A stretch of DNA of 64,000 bases from Mucilaginibacter yixingensis (GCF_041080815.1 NZ_CP160205.1:1116001-1180000); one strand, 5' to 3'; positions 10,219 through 20,348 are shown, counted from the first letter of the stretch. Numbers and translations: made by a program. The notes: generated from the letters alone by a model not told the origin.

Positions 10219-12306
10219 ATGAACAGATTTTTAACCTTATTGGCATTTATACTGGTAATGTTCGGGCTAAACGCTTCGGCCCAAACCTTGGCCTCGTTCA
10301 AATCATACGGACATGACGATGATGCCATTTATGGGATGAGTGGCTCTACCTCTTATTTCTTTAAGATAGATCCGTTGGTTGAGATGAACGGCAGCAAGCT
10401 GGTGCTCTATTTTGAGCCATCGCGTGCGCTATTGTTCAACAATTCTTTTGTTAACGTAATTGTTGCCGACAGGCCAACTTATAGCACACGTTTAACCCGC
10501 GATTCGATCCAAAAGATCACTATTGATCTTGACCGTAGTTTCCTGTCTAACGATGGTAAATACCTGAAAGTGCAGATTAAAACACTGCTGAACATATCAG
10601 ATGATAAATGTCGTGATCTGGATAACCCAGCCATGTGGATCAAGATCAAGGGGTATTCATACCTTTCGCTTAACCGCAGCACTAAAGACTTTTTTAATAA
10701 CATTAACATAGCTAACTGCTTTGATTCAAAGCGTGCCATTGTATACCCGTCAAACCCGTCACTGAGCGATTTGAAGGCCGTAGCCTGGGCATACTCGCGC
10801 ATGAAGAAAACGCAGATCAAAAACATAGCAGTTTATGAAGCCGGCCACGTGCCAGACAGCGTACGTAACTACATTATGGTAGGTACCATGAACAAACTGC
10901 CTGCAGACATGCGCAGCCTGGTGAAAGTTAACCCAGGAGCTGGCCAGGGCTTGTTTTACCTGAGCAAACGTGTACTGAACGTTACCGACAGCTTAATAAA
11001 AATGGTGGATATGAATGGCCACCTGACACCGGTGCGTACCGTTCAGACAGGCATTACACCGAGTGAGATTTTATTTGTAAGCGGTGGCGACGACGCCGGT
11101 TACGAGAAAACCATCACTGCACTGGGTAACATGAACATCCTGAACTCAACCTTTGGCGATTACCTGTTGATTGACAAAGCCGAGAACAGTTTCTTTAAAA
11201 CCATTGATCAAAACCGCTCTAAACTTACCCTGAAACAAATTGGTGGCGTTACCAACTTTATGTCGGGTATTGGTTCGTTGAAAACGGTTTACAATTTTAA
11301 AAACTCCGATTTTAGCTTTACCCCTAAAGAGGTAGAGATCAGAATTATTGCCAACTACAGTGCATTGAATCCTAATGACCGTGGTTTCTTTAACATTTAC
11401 CTGAATGGCTCGCTTATCAGCAGTGAGAAGCTGGATCAATCTGGCAAGCTGAATACATCGGTAACCATTAACCGCTACCAGCATCACAAGTACAACACGC
11501 TGGAAGCTGAGTTCCGTTTTTATCCAAGCAGCGGTAACTGTAACAACAGCTTCACCAACTTCTTCTCTGAGATTGACGTTGACAAATCATACCTGGAATC
11601 TAAAAACCCATTCATCACTAATGATCTGAGTTTCTATCAATATCCAGAGGCTTTCAACTCTGGTTCAACCCGTATTGTGGTAAGCCGCGAGTATGCTAAA
11701 TACGCAGCTGCCGCAATGGGTGAGGTGATCTATGAGTTGAACAACAACATTAACGCTAACAACTTCCCTGAGTTTGTTTACTCAGACCAGATCTCTACCG
11801 GCGATATCAAAAAGTATAACATTATTGCCCTGGTATCTCGTAATGATAAGATCTTAAAAGAGTTCCCGGATGCGCCGATTAAGTTTGACGAGAAGTTCAG
11901 GATCTATAATAACGACAATAACCAGGAGGTTTACCGCCTGTCAGACTCAGTATCAAACGGTTTGGCGCAGATCTTCTACGGGCGATCTAATAACGCTACG
12001 TTGGTATTGACCGCCACGGGTACGCATCTGGCTGATGCCTTCCTGTCTGTGGCAAAATCCATTACCGAGCAGTTGTCAACCCTGTCCAGCAACGTTTGTA
12101 TTTCTGATGTGAGCAACAACAAATACCTGTTCAACATCAGCAAATCAAGCGAGAATCTGGAGTATATTGATACCAAGAGCGCCCTGTCAAAATTCTGGGA
12201 AAGCTATAACCTGTACATATTGCTGGGTATTCTGATCCTGATCCTGCTGTCGTTCCTGTACGTACGTTCACGCGTACAACGTTCTCAGGATATTGTGAGC
12301 GATTAA
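10219..12306 (+). CDS. BcsB-like cellulose synthase accessory protein
   Basis: A 695-residue protein with a signal peptide (residues 1-21, cut after NASA), a large periplasmic beta-rich region and one C-terminal transmembrane helix (about 668-687) followed by RSRVQRSQ. This is the BcsB layout: BcsB is the periplasmic partner of the cellulose synthase BcsA, and its C-terminal helix contacts the synthase. BcsB-like blocks include SKLVLYFEPSRALL, CRDLDNPAMWIKI and a later SGGDDAGYEKTITALGNMN. It precedes a membrane glycosyltransferase, as bcsB accompanies bcsA. Similarity looks distant, and the polymer need not be cellulose. Confidence 0.78.
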   Translation: MNRFLTLLAFILVMFGLNASAQTLASFKSYGHDDDAIYGMSGSTSYFFKIDPLVEMNGSKLVLYFEPSRALLFNNSFVNVIVADRPTYSTRLTRDSIQKITIDLDRSFLSNDGKYLKVQIKTLLNISDDKCRDLDNPAMWIKIKGYSYLSLNRSTKDFFNNINIANCFDSKRAIVYPSNPSLSDLKAVAWAYSRMKKTQIKNIAVYEAGHVPDSVRNYIMVGTMNKLPADMRSLVKVNPGAGQGLFYLSKRVLNVTDSLIKMVDMNGHLTPVRTVQTGITPSEILFVSGGDDAGYEKTITALGNMNILNSTFGDYLLIDKAENSFFKTIDQNRSKLTLKQIGGVTNFMSGIGSLKTVYNFKNSDFSFTPKEVEIRIIANYSALNPNDRGFFNIYLNGSLISSEKLDQSGKLNTSVTINRYQHHKYNTLEAEFRFYPSSGNCNNSFTNFFSEIDVDKSYLESKNPFITNDLSFYQYPEAFNSGSTRIVVSREYAKYAAAAMGEVIYELNNNINANNFPEFVYSDQISTGDIKKYNIIALVSRNDKILKEFPDAPIKFDEKFRIYNNDNNQEVYRLSDSVSNGLAQIFYGRSNNATLVLTATGTHLADAFLSVAKSITEQLSTLSSNVCISDVSNNKYLFNISKSSENLEYIDTKSALSKFWESYNLYILLGILILILLSFLYVRSRVQRSQDIVSD

Positions 12307-12341
12307 TTTCAGGGGAATCCGATTAAATAGAAAGACACCCT

Positions 12342-12373
12342 CCAGTACCGGTCGTCTCGGCGATCGGTACTGG
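12342..12373 (+). other. intra-operon hairpin
   Basis: CCAGTACCG / CGGTACTGG is a 9-bp stem in the 99-base gap between the BcsB-like and glycosyltransferase genes. It lacks a T-run. It may stabilise or process the mRNA to set the ratio of the two subunits. Confidence 0.4.
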
Positions 12374-12405
12374 TAATTTAAAAACAAAGCGTTTAGCCTA
12401 TCCAG

Positions 12406-14247
12406 ATGAGCATATTTATTCCCGATATTTTAGTCAGAGATAAATTCATTACGACTGAGGGCAGGGAAAAAATCAATTCTTTTGCTGCCAGCAGCGGCAT
12501 GTCTTTCATCAAGATAGCCCTTAACTTCGGCTACATATCGCGCAAGAACTACGAGCGCTCTATGGTGAACGAGAACTACCCCTTTCAGCAGATCAGAGAG
12601 GAGGAGTTTGATGTTGAGGTGCTGAAAAAGGTTGACCTGAAGTTTGCTAACGACAGGCTGGCGCTGCCCCTGCGCATTCAGAACAATAAAGTGATTACGC
12701 TGATGGCCGACCCATCAGACGAGCTTTTCCTTGATTTTATCCGTTTTACTTACGATAAGGAGCCTGAAGTAATTGTGGCTTCAGATTTGGATATCACCTG
12801 GCTTAGCCATAAACTACTGGGCGATAAATACGTAAAATCGGCCGTGTTTGAGTTGCTTAATCACGATGCAGAAAACTCTGCGCTGGTAACGTTTACAGCC
12901 CCCCAGCTGATTGCCATATTTGTGATGCTGACGGCGGTGGTTATTGGCTTGTTTATCAATTTTCGTATTGTCGCTATCATTATCAACGTGCTGTTGAGCT
13001 CGTTTTTCCTGGTGGCTATTGTATTTAAACTGTTCCTGGCGCTGGTAGGTTCAAGGTTTGAGCTGTTCCAGGCAGTGAGCAGGGAAGAAGTGCGTAAGGT
13101 TGATGATGGTAATTTGCCTATTTACACCATTCACCTGCCGGTTTATAAAGAAGATAAGCTGATCAAAAAACTGATCTGGAACATCCAGAGTTTGGACTAT
13201 CCCAAAGAACGTCTCGATGTAAAACTGCTGATTGAAGAGGATGACGATAAAACGCTGAACGCGGTGCGTAACCTTGACTTTCCGGCTGTGTTTGAGGTGG
13301 TGGTGGTGCCGTTCCACATGCCTAAAACCAAACCGAAGGCGTGTAACTATGGCCTGCACTTTTCAAAAGGTAAATTCCTGACCATTTATGATGCCGAGGA
13401 TATCCCAGATACGGATCAACTGAAGAAAGTGGTAGCGCTGTTCCAGAAGTTACCTAACAACTATATCTGTATCCAGAGCGCGCTTAACTACTTTAACCGT
13501 AATGAAAACTTTCTGACCCGTATGTTTACCCTTGAGTATTCGTACTGGTTTGATTATATGCTGCCCGGATTAGATACGCTTGATATTCCTATCCCTTTAG
13601 GTGGTACCAGCAATCACTTTAAAATGGCTGCGCTGATTGAGCTTGGTGCCTGGGACCCGTTCAATGTAACCGAGGATGCCGATTTAGGACTGCGCGCTTA
13701 CTCAAAAGGATATAAGGTGGCTATCATCAACTCCACCACCTACGAGGAGGCTAATAACGATTTCTTTAACTGGATTCGCCAGCGTTCGCGTTGGATTAAA
13801 GGTTATATGCAAACCTATCTGGTACACATGCGTAACCCGGTTAAGTTATGGAAGAAGGTAGGCTGGAAGGGCTTTCTGGGCTTTAACTTCTTTATTGGCG
13901 CTACGCCAATTACGTTTTTGGTGTATCCGCTGTTGCTGGCCATTTTCTTGTGTTACGTAACGTTCGATCTGCAGACCATCCGCCTGCTGTTTCCGGATTG
14001 GGTGCTGTTTATGTCCATTTTTAACCTGATGGTGGGCAACATCCTCATGATTTATGTAAATATGATGGCCGTGTTTAAGCGCCGTTTTTATGAATTGATT
14101 TTGTTTGCCATTGCTAATCCTATTTACTGGATTATGCACTCAATAGCGGCCTATAAAGGTTTATACCAGCTAATTGTGAAGCCATTCTATTGGGAGAAAA
14201 CCAATCACGGTTTAAGTAAGGTTAACAGTTCAACAAACGTAGTGTAA
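12406..14247 (+). CDS. cellulose-synthase-like glycosyltransferase 2 with N-terminal GspE/MshEN-like domain
   Basis: A 613-residue polymerising glycosyltransferase. Residues 1-145 resemble the N-terminal domain of type II secretion ATPases (GspII_E_N/MshEN; LALPLRIQNNKVITLMADPSDE). Two transmembrane helices follow (165-215), then a GT2 domain with the processive set: first Asp in EEDDDK (279), DAED (329-332), TED (422-424) and QRSRW (459-463), then about four transmembrane helices. MshEN domains elsewhere bind cyclic di-GMP and occur in the N4-receptor protein NfrB. The canonical repeated RLGxLL motif is not clear here, so ligand binding is uncertain. Its stop codon abuts the next start. Confidence 0.87.
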   Translation: MSIFIPDILVRDKFITTEGREKINSFAASSGMSFIKIALNFGYISRKNYERSMVNENYPFQQIREEEFDVEVLKKVDLKFANDRLALPLRIQNNKVITLMADPSDELFLDFIRFTYDKEPEVIVASDLDITWLSHKLLGDKYVKSAVFELLNHDAENSALVTFTAPQLIAIFVMLTAVVIGLFINFRIVAIIINVLLSSFFLVAIVFKLFLALVGSRFELFQAVSREEVRKVDDGNLPIYTIHLPVYKEDKLIKKLIWNIQSLDYPKERLDVKLLIEEDDDKTLNAVRNLDFPAVFEVVVVPFHMPKTKPKACNYGLHFSKGKFLTIYDAEDIPDTDQLKKVVALFQKLPNNYICIQSALNYFNRNENFLTRMFTLEYSYWFDYMLPGLDTLDIPIPLGGTSNHFKMAALIELGAWDPFNVTEDADLGLRAYSKGYKVAIINSTTYEEANNDFFNWIRQRSRWIKGYMQTYLVHMRNPVKLWKKVGWKGFLGFNFFIGATPITFLVYPLLLAIFLCYVTFDLQTIRLLFPDWVLFMSIFNLMVGNILMIYVNMMAVFKRRFYELILFAIANPIYWIMHSIAAYKGLYQLIVKPFYWEKTNHGLSKVNSSTNVV

Positions 14248-15807
14248 ATGAGGCTGTCAAAATCACTTTGGTTGTTGCTTACTACGCTGTTGCTAACGGT
14301 GTATTACTTGTATTGTGCCATGTACCTCAATCATATGGGATACGCCAACAACGAGTCGCTGTTTTATGTAGAGAAGGCCAAAATAGTTTTTGAGGGCATT
14401 GGCAGCCGCCTGAAGGTAATGGGCTTAACGGCACCAATTTTTCCGTTTTACGCCACCTTTGTTTTTACGGCGATTGATTATAATACGGCGCCTATTCTGG
14501 CATCGGCTGTAGGTACCGCGCTGCTATTCAACGTAATGGCCAACACATTGGTAAAACGTTTGCAGGATGATTTTTACCTGATTGCACTATTGCTGGTATT
14601 TGTGCTGCACCCGGGTATTTTGTACCTGGCTTGCTCTGGCAAGTCCATGTACCTGCAAATGATTTTCTTTTTCCTGTTTTTCCTCAACATATTTAAATTT
14701 TATACCTCAAACACCACCTTCCACGTATCTATTGCCAGTATATGTTTGGTGGTGCTGGTGTTTTGCGAGTATAAGTTTATCTGGCTCACGTTGTTTTTTT
14801 TGCCGTTGGTGCTCTCTATCTCTATCCACAGCTTGAACCTGAGCGAGAAGGAATCCATCTTCAGGTTGTTCAGTAGTTTTAACAACCCGTCGTTAAGACG
14901 TAAGCTCATCAATAAGACCTTTGCGCTATACGTAATTATCTTCTTATTGCCCCTGGCATCAGTATTGATTTATAAAATGCTGAACCTGACCCACGCGGCA
15001 GATTTGAATTACTTTATTGAGAGCCCATACGCCACCTGGAGCGTATTGGCCGAAAAGATTAACTACAACGTATTGGCCGAGAACACCACCAGGCACCTGT
15101 TGCCCGAGGCATCGATGATTATCTCGCTGCGCGTGCTACTGTTTTGTCCGTTAATGATGATGGCCATTTATCTGTTTCGCCATCGCACGTACCAGATTCT
15201 TACCCTGTTTACGCCGCTGGCTTTTGTGGAGTTTTTGAGGATTAAATATGACAAGGTTTACCTGACACATCAGTATTACCTGATGTTTGTAATCCTATCG
15301 TTGTTGTGTGTAATCTTTCGTGCCGACACTGTGAAAGAGCAGAAGAGCTTTAAGATTATTCTGGGTTTGTTCCTGGCGGTACAATTGTACACCGGTTACA
15401 TGTTTATGAGCAACTCTTACATTGATGAAGAACGCAATTTTGTAAGTGCGCTGACCACTCGTAAACTGGAAATGAAGCAGGACGAGAATATGGATATGGC
15501 CTCCTACATCAATAGCCTGCCGGGTAATCCTCATGTTTTGATTGATGACGCGGTGGCCTACCCGGTAACCGCCTATGTAAGCCATATCCAATCGCTGATA
15601 TTACCTTACCAGGACGAATTTTTGAGCGCTATTGAAAGCCCGCGCCATTACGCCGGCTACATTGTAGTAGCTACGGATAAAAATCCGGCCAATGGCTACA
15701 CGCAGCTTACCAATAAATACCTGCAGATTATCCAGAATTCAGACTCCGGCTTTACCCTTGAGAAAAAATATGAGACGCCAAACTGGATCTTGTATGCGAT
15801 AAATTGA
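14248..15807 (+). CDS. multi-pass membrane protein, GT-C-like
   Basis: A 519-residue protein with about 11-12 transmembrane helices (residues 8 to 385) and a soluble C-terminal domain (400-519). This is the layout of GT-C glycosyltransferases (ArnT/PMT-like), which use lipid-linked sugars on the outer face of the membrane. The first periplasmic loop contains acidic residues (NNESLFYVEKAK), where such enzymes keep a catalytic Asp/Glu, but no signature is certain. The ATG follows the previous TAA with no gap, implying translational coupling. It may decorate or help export the polymer. No closer family was recognised. Confidence 0.7.
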   Translation: MRLSKSLWLLLTTLLLTVYYLYCAMYLNHMGYANNESLFYVEKAKIVFEGIGSRLKVMGLTAPIFPFYATFVFTAIDYNTAPILASAVGTALLFNVMANTLVKRLQDDFYLIALLLVFVLHPGILYLACSGKSMYLQMIFFFLFFLNIFKFYTSNTTFHVSIASICLVVLVFCEYKFIWLTLFFLPLVLSISIHSLNLSEKESIFRLFSSFNNPSLRRKLINKTFALYVIIFLLPLASVLIYKMLNLTHAADLNYFIESPYATWSVLAEKINYNVLAENTTRHLLPEASMIISLRVLLFCPLMMMAIYLFRHRTYQILTLFTPLAFVEFLRIKYDKVYLTHQYYLMFVILSLLCVIFRADTVKEQKSFKIILGLFLAVQLYTGYMFMSNSYIDEERNFVSALTTRKLEMKQDENMDMASYINSLPGNPHVLIDDAVAYPVTAYVSHIQSLILPYQDEFLSAIESPRHYAGYIVVATDKNPANGYTQLTNKYLQIIQNSDSGFTLEKKYETPNWILYAIN

Positions 15808-15858
15808 GTTTGAAGAGAGTCAAGAGTTGAGAATCAAGATAAACGTGATCGAACAATA

Positions 15859-15958
15859 CGTCATTGCGAGGGACGAAGCAATCTCTGCGTAGGATAGTTG
15901 GACTCGAAAATCTGATATGCAAGTACAGAGATTACTTCGTCCCTCACTCATAATGACG
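15859..15958. repeat. dispersed palindromic repeat (CATTGCGAGG type)
   Basis: CGTCATTGCGAGGGACGAAG (15859-) is mirrored by CTTCGTCCCTCACTCATAATGACG (-15958) with an inner AATCTCTG/CAGAGATT pair. It fills the gap between the polysaccharide operon and icmF, which converge here. No separate terminator is visible; the hairpin may serve. Confidence 0.8.
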
Positions 15959-15982
15959 CATGGAATAGCATTAGCGAAAAAA

Positions 15983-18900
15983 CTACATATTCCTCCTATA
16001 CTGCCCGCCCACCTCATAAAGCGCATGCGATATTTGTCCCAGCGAACAGTATTTGCACACTTCCATCAGGGCTTCAAAAATGTTGCTGCCGTTAATGGCC
16101 GTTTGTTGTAGCTGTGTTAATAGCGCTGGTGCTTTATCTTCGTTACGATGCTGAAAGGCGTTTACCGCACTGATCTGTGTTTGCTTTTCTTCTTCTGTAG
16201 CACGGATCACCTCGGCAGGGATAATCGTCGGTGAGCCTTTTTTATTTAGAAAAGTGTTTACGCCGATGATAGGGTATTGCCCTGTATGTTTCAGTGTTTC
16301 GTAATAAAGTGATTCATCCTGGATCTTGCCGCGCTGGTACATGGTTTCCATGGCGCCTAACACGCCACCGCGATCGTTAATGCGTTTAAACTCGGTCATT
16401 ACAGCTTCTTCCACCAAGTCGGTCAGTTCTTCAATAATGAAAGCGCCTTGCAGCGGATTTTCGTTTTTTGCCAGTCCCAGCTCACGGTTGATGATTAATT
16501 GGATGGCCATTGCCCTACGCACCGATTCTTCGGTAGGGGTAGTGATGGCCTCGTCGTAGGCGTTGGTGTGCAGTGAGTTGCAGTTGTCATAAATTGCATA
16601 GAGTGCCTGCAAGGTGGTGCGGATATCGTTAAAGTCAATCTCCTGCGCATGCAACGACCGACCGCTGGTTTGAATATGGTATTTCAGTTTTTGCGACCGA
16701 TCGTTGCCCTTATATTTATTCTTAATGGCCTTGGCCCAGATACGCCGCGCCACGCGACCAATTACCGCATATTCTGGATCGATACCATTGCTGAAGAAGA
16801 ACGACAGGTTGGGTGCAAAATCATCAATGTGCATACCGCGGCTCAGATAATACTCTACATAAGTAAAACCATTACTCAACGTAAAGGCCAGCTGCGTGAT
16901 GGGATTGGCCCCGGCTTCGGCAATATGATAGCCCGATATTGACACCGAGTAAAAGTTGCGTACCTGCTCATCAATAAAATATTGCTGAATATCGCCCATC
17001 ATCCGCAAGGCAAACTCAGTACTAAAAATACAGGTGTTTTGCGCCTGGTCTTCCTTTAAAATATCAGCCTGAACAGTGCCCCGAACCGAGGATATAGCCT
17101 TTGCTTTTATTTCCGCATATACATCTGCCGGCAAAACCTGATCGCCTGTTAGGCCGAGGAGCAGGAGGCCAAGACCATTGTTGCCTTCGGGGAGTACCCC
17201 TCCTAAATCCTCCCCGAAGGGGAGGACTTTCTCTTTAGTTTTGTTAACTAAAATGCTCTTATCTCCCTCTCCTTTGGAGAGGGCCGGGGAGAGGTACTTC
17301 GGTCTCTCCAATCCCCTATCATCATAGATCTCTTTCAGCTTCGCCTCAACCAAATGCTGTAAATGATGTTGTGCAATGTATTTTTCGCATTGCTGATCAA
17401 TCGCCGCATTCATAAAGAATCCTAATAGCATAGGCGCAGGGCCGTTGATGGTCATGGACACGGAGGTAGAAGGATGGCACAGATCAAAGCCCGAGTAAAG
17501 TTTTTTGGCATCATCCAACGTAGCAATGCTCACGCCGGAGTTGCCGATTTTACCATAAATATCAGGACGTGTATGCGGGTCTTCGCCATAGAGTGTCACC
17601 GAATCAAAGGCGGTAGACAGACGGTGCGCCGGTTGCCCCAACGATACATAATGGAACCGTCGGTTGGTGCGCTCCGGACCGCCCTCGCCGGCAAACATGC
17701 GGGTAGGATCTTCGCCCTCGCGTTTTAGTGGGAATACTCCTGCGGTGTAAGGAAACTCTCCGGGCAGGTTCTCAGTCAGCAGCCAGCGCAACAGATCGCC
17801 CCAAGCCTGGTACTTGGGTAAGGCAATCTTAGGTATGCGCAATTGCGATAGCGATGTACTGATAAGTGGTAGCCTGATCTCTTTGTGGCGCACGTGGTAC
17901 ACAAAATCATCGGCCTGATATTTTTTTACGGTTTCCGGCCAGGTTTGCAGGAGGCGTTTGCATTCGGGATTTAGTTTTTCTTCTAACCCTCGCTGTAGAG
18001 ACGCAATACTTTGCGTCTCGTGATGCAAATCATTACCCTGTCCGTCGGGAGACGCAAGGTATTGCGTCTCTACAGTTTTTTCAGATAGGAGGTCCATCAC
18101 GCCGTTAACCTGATATAACTGCTGTGCAATTTTACACTGCTCATCTACCCATTGTTGATAGGCGGCATGGCTTTCGGCAATCTCGGCCAGGTAGCGCACC
18201 CTGTCTGGCGGGATAATAAATATTTTTTCTGATTCGCCGTTTTTGAATTGATCGTTATTGGCTTTTTCGCCCAGAAAATCAGTGCCTGTTTTAGCCTTGA
18301 TGGTTTGCATCAGGGCATGGAACAGACTGTTCATACCCGGGTCATTAAACTGCGAGGCCATGGTGGCGTAAACTGGCAGGTCGGCATCTACCGCATCAAA
18401 CAGCTGATGGTTGCGTTTGTATTGTTTGCGCACATCGCGGATGGCATCCAGCGCGCCGCGTTTGTCGGCTTTGTTTATGGCCACCACGTCGGCAAAATCA
18501 AGCATGTCTATCTTTTCCAGCTGGGTAGCAGCACCAAACTCGGGCGTCATCACGTAAAGCGATACATCGCAGTAATCAGTAATCATCGTATCGCTTTGGC
18601 CAATGCCCGATGTTTCCACAATGATCAGATCATAAGTCGCCGCCTTACAAACATCAATAGCTTCCTGCACATGTTTAGACAGTGCCAGGTTAGCCTGCCG
18701 CGTAGCCAGCGAACGCATGTAAACACGCGGACTGTTAATCGAATTCATGCGGATGCGGTCGCCCAGCAGCGCACCGCCTGTTTTACGTTTGGAAGGATCG
18801 ACCGAGATGATAGCGATGGTTTTATCTGTATCGATCAGAAACCTGCGCACTAACTCGTCTACTAATGATGATTTACCCGCGCCGCCTGTGCCGGTGATGC

Positions 18901-19549
18901 CTAAAACAACACGTCTCACCTCTCCCAAACCCTCTCCTCCGAAGGAGTCCTTTTGGACAAAGGAGAGGGCTTTTTTTATATTGAAGTTATCTCCCTCCCC
19001 CTCGGGGAGGGTTGGGGAGGGGTAGCTCTCAGCCAGCGTGATCAGTGCAGCAATGGCCGATGGCTCTTTATCTGCCAGGTGTTTTAGCTCGCCGTTTAGT
19101 TGGGTATGGGTGGCAAAATCGCATTGCTGCAGCATGTCATTGATCATGCCTTGCAAACCCATGCGGCGGCCATCATCGGGCGAGTAGATGCGCGAGATGC
19201 CGTATTGCTGCAGTTCTTCAATCTCATCAGGCAAGATCACGCCGCCGCCGCCGCCAAAAATCTTAATTTGATTGGCACCGCGCTCGTGCAGCAGATCATA
19301 CATGTACTTAAAATATTCCAGGTGGCCGCCCTGATAGCTGGTAATGGCAATGCCCTGCACGTCCTCCTGTATGGCGCAGTTCACTACCTCCTCAACCGAG
19401 CGGTTGTGCCCCAGGTGAATCACCTCGGCACCGCTGCTTTGTAAAATGCGCCGCATAATGTTAATGGTAGCATCGTGCCCGTCAAAAAGGGCAGCGGCGG
19501 TAACAAAGCGTATTTTATGTTGAGGAATATAAGGTGCAACGGTTTCCAT
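15983..19549 (-). CDS. icmF: fused isobutyryl-CoA mutase (IcmF type) with three in-frame repeat insertions
   Basis: A 1188-residue adenosylcobalamin-dependent acyl-CoA mutase fused to its G-protein chaperone. Domains in order: B12-binding ([15 protein letters not shown], cobalt-ligand-type His25), MeaB-like GTPase (P-loop [12 protein letters not shown], about 219-228), linker, and the substrate-binding mutase TIM barrel ([10 protein letters not shown]... to the end). This order is that of IcmF, which interconverts isobutyryl- and n-butyryl-CoA. The protein is about 100 residues longer than the usual ~1090. The excess matches three palindromic repeats translated in frame: residues about 176-211, 492-519 and 752-785. 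A TAATTTTG box lies at 19571-19578. Confidence 0.93.
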   Translation of the reverse strand: METVAPYIPQHKIRFVTAAALFDGHDATINIMRRILQSSGAEVIHLGHNRSVEEVVNCAIQEDVQGIAITSYQGGHLEYFKYMYDLLHERGANQIKIFGGGGGVILPDEIEELQQYGISRIYSPDDGRRMGLQGMINDMLQQCDFATHTQLNGELKHLADKEPSAIAALITLAESYPSPTLPEGEGDNFNIKKALSFVQKDSFGGEGLGEVRRVVLGITGTGGAGKSSLVDELVRRFLIDTDKTIAIISVDPSKRKTGGALLGDRIRMNSINSPRVYMRSLATRQANLALSKHVQEAIDVCKAATYDLIIVETSGIGQSDTMITDYCDVSLYVMTPEFGAATQLEKIDMLDFADVVAINKADKRGALDAIRDVRKQYKRNHQLFDAVDADLPVYATMASQFNDPGMNSLFHALMQTIKAKTGTDFLGEKANNDQFKNGESEKIFIIPPDRVRYLAEIAESHAAYQQWVDEQCKIAQQLYQVNGVMDLLSEKTVETQYLASPDGQGNDLHHETQSIASLQRGLEEKLNPECKRLLQTWPETVKKYQADDFVYHVRHKEIRLPLISTSLSQLRIPKIALPKYQAWGDLLRWLLTENLPGEFPYTAGVFPLKREGEDPTRMFAGEGGPERTNRRFHYVSLGQPAHRLSTAFDSVTLYGEDPHTRPDIYGKIGNSGVSIATLDDAKKLYSGFDLCHPSTSVSMTINGPAPMLLGFFMNAAIDQQCEKYIAQHHLQHLVEAKLKEIYDDRGLERPKYLSPALSKGEGDKSILVNKTKEKVLPFGEDLGGVLPEGNNGLGLLLLGLTGDQVLPADVYAEIKAKAISSVRGTVQADILKEDQAQNTCIFSTEFALRMMGDIQQYFIDEQVRNFYSVSISGYHIAEAGANPITQLAFTLSNGFTYVEYYLSRGMHIDDFAPNLSFFFSNGIDPEYAVIGRVARRIWAKAIKNKYKGNDRSQKLKYHIQTSGRSLHAQEIDFNDIRTTLQALYAIYDNCNSLHTNAYDEAITTPTEESVRRAMAIQLIINRELGLAKNENPLQGAFIIEELTDLVEEAVMTEFKRINDRGGVLGAMETMYQRGKIQDESLYYETLKHTGQYPIIGVNTFLNKKGSPTIIPAEVIRATEEEKQTQISAVNAFQHRNEDKAPALLTQLQQTAINGSNIFEALMEVCKYCSLGQISHALYEVGGQYRRNM
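17196..17295. repeat. palindromic element inserted in frame in icmF (CCTCCCC family)
   Basis: ACCCCTCCTAAATCCTCCCC at the left faces a diverged inverted copy ending GGGGAGAGGT at the right; each half also folds by itself. It is translated as residues about 752-785 ([10 protein letters not shown]...[10 protein letters not shown]). Same family as 6442-6585. Confidence 0.82.
17993..18075. repeat. palindromic element inserted in frame in icmF (GTAGAGACGCAATA family)
   Basis: CTGTAGAGACGCAATA opens and TATTGCGTCTCTACAG closes an 83-bp inverted repeat, with a second inner pair TTGCGTCTC/GAGACGCAA. Translated as residues about 492-519 ([13 protein letters not shown]...). It belongs to a different family from the other two insertions. 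Confidence 0.88.
18918..19023. repeat. palindromic element inserted in frame in icmF (CCTCCCC family)
   Basis: ACCTCTCCCAAACCCTCTCC at the left faces GGGGAGGGTTGGGGAGGGGT at the right. Translated as residues about 176-211 ([11 protein letters not shown]...GGEGLGEV), in the linker between the B12 and GTPase domains. Confidence 0.85.
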
Positions 19550-19570
19550 GCAGAATATTTATAGTGATAA

Positions 19571-19578
19571 CAAAATTA
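19571..19578 (-). promoter_or_regulatory. -7 box of the icmF promoter
   Basis: TAATTTTG on the minus strand, an exact TAnnTTTG match, 22 bases before the icmF start codon. Confidence 0.45.
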
Positions 19579-19653
19579 GGAAATTAAAATATTATGCGTG
19601 CATAGTAGTTGGGTTTGGGTAACAGCACACAAGGGCCGAAGTTAATACACATA

Positions 19654-19736
19654 TGTCATACTGAGCGATAGCGAAGTATCTCTGAGGGCAGGTCGCGCTG
19701 ATTTGCTTCAGAGATGCTTCGTACCTCAGCATGACA
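19654..19736. repeat. dispersed palindromic repeat (TGTCATACTGAG type)
   Basis: TGTCATACTGAGCGATAGCG opens and GCTTCGTACCTCAGCATGACA closes, with an inner ATCTCTGAGG-like pair. It lies between the divergent icmF and lipoprotein genes. No coding potential seen. Confidence 0.78.
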
Positions 19737-19825
19737 TGATGGTATTTGAAAAGCAATACTCTTACATTGTTTGTTAAACAACGCGTCGTTGTAGGCAAGT
19801 ATTCGCTTGAAAATAGACCATTGGT

Positions 19826-19833
19826 TAAATTTG
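19826..19833 (+). promoter_or_regulatory. -7 box immediately before the lipoprotein start
   Basis: TAAATTTG, an exact TAnnTTTG match, ends 5 bases before the ATG at 19839. This implies a leaderless or nearly leaderless mRNA. Confidence 0.5.
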
Positions 19834-19838
19834 GAAAC

Positions 19839-20252
19839 ATGAGATTTAAGCAGATACCTATAAAAGCAGCCCTGTTGCTGACCATATGTCTGACCGCGTG
19901 TTCATTAAACAAAAGCGAAAGCAGCCCAAGCGATTTTGAGATCTATCAGTTTTTTGATAAACAACTGGCGCAAACCGCCCGCTCAGGTGGTTATGTAAAC
20001 TACAAGGTAAAGATTGATCGTTATCAACAAGCCCAGCCATCAGAAGCCACAGCGCCAGACGGCAATACGGTAACGACTTATCCCATAAAAGTTGATCGTA
20101 CCGAATATCTGACTGGCTATCACGAAACCTATGTAAATACTTATAAAGGTGATGAGTATCGCCTGTATCGGGATGATAAGGGTAACCTGGCGGTGCTAAG
20201 CCATACTGCCGGTCAGACACAGACCACGCAGCGGCCACCGGGCAATTTGTAA
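19839..20252 (+). CDS. small lipoprotein, unknown function
   Basis: A 137-residue secreted lipoprotein. Residues 1-18 form a signal peptide with a lipobox ending at Cys (LLLTICLTAC). The mature part is polar with repeated short beta-prone stretches (YVNYKVKIDRYQQ, TTYPIKVDRTEYL, HETYVNTYKGDEYRLY) and ends in a Thr/Gln/Pro-rich tail. No family is recognised. The frame is open 31 codons upstream, but the signal peptide and the TAAATTTG box fix the start at 19839. It is a single-gene unit divergent from icmF. Confidence 0.75.
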   Translation: MRFKQIPIKAALLLTICLTACSLNKSESSPSDFEIYQFFDKQLAQTARSGGYVNYKVKIDRYQQAQPSEATAPDGNTVTTYPIKVDRTEYLTGYHETYVNTYKGDEYRLYRDDKGNLAVLSHTAGQTQTTQRPPGNL

Positions 20253-20336
20253 TTAATGTGCAGATATGCAAATGAATTGAGATAGTAAACGCGATATCAT
20301 TAAATCACCATCTGCACATTCGCACATCAAAATCCC

Positions 20337-20344
20337 TATCTTTG
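20337..20344 (+). promoter_or_regulatory. -7 box immediately before the radical SAM gene
   Basis: TATCTTTG, an exact TAnnTTTG match, ends 4 bases before the ATG at 20349, again predicting a leaderless transcript. No TTG at the ideal spacing. Confidence 0.5.
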
Positions 20345-20348
20345 CCAA

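Noticed and set aside
16326..18853. Long plus-strand ORFs within icmF, up to 201 codons
   Set aside because: They are antisense to a well-conserved enzyme and carry no family features.
19592..19912. A 106-codon minus-strand ORF between icmF and the lipoprotein gene
   Set aside because: It runs through a palindromic repeat (19654-19736) and antisense to the lipoprotein; composition is not protein-like.
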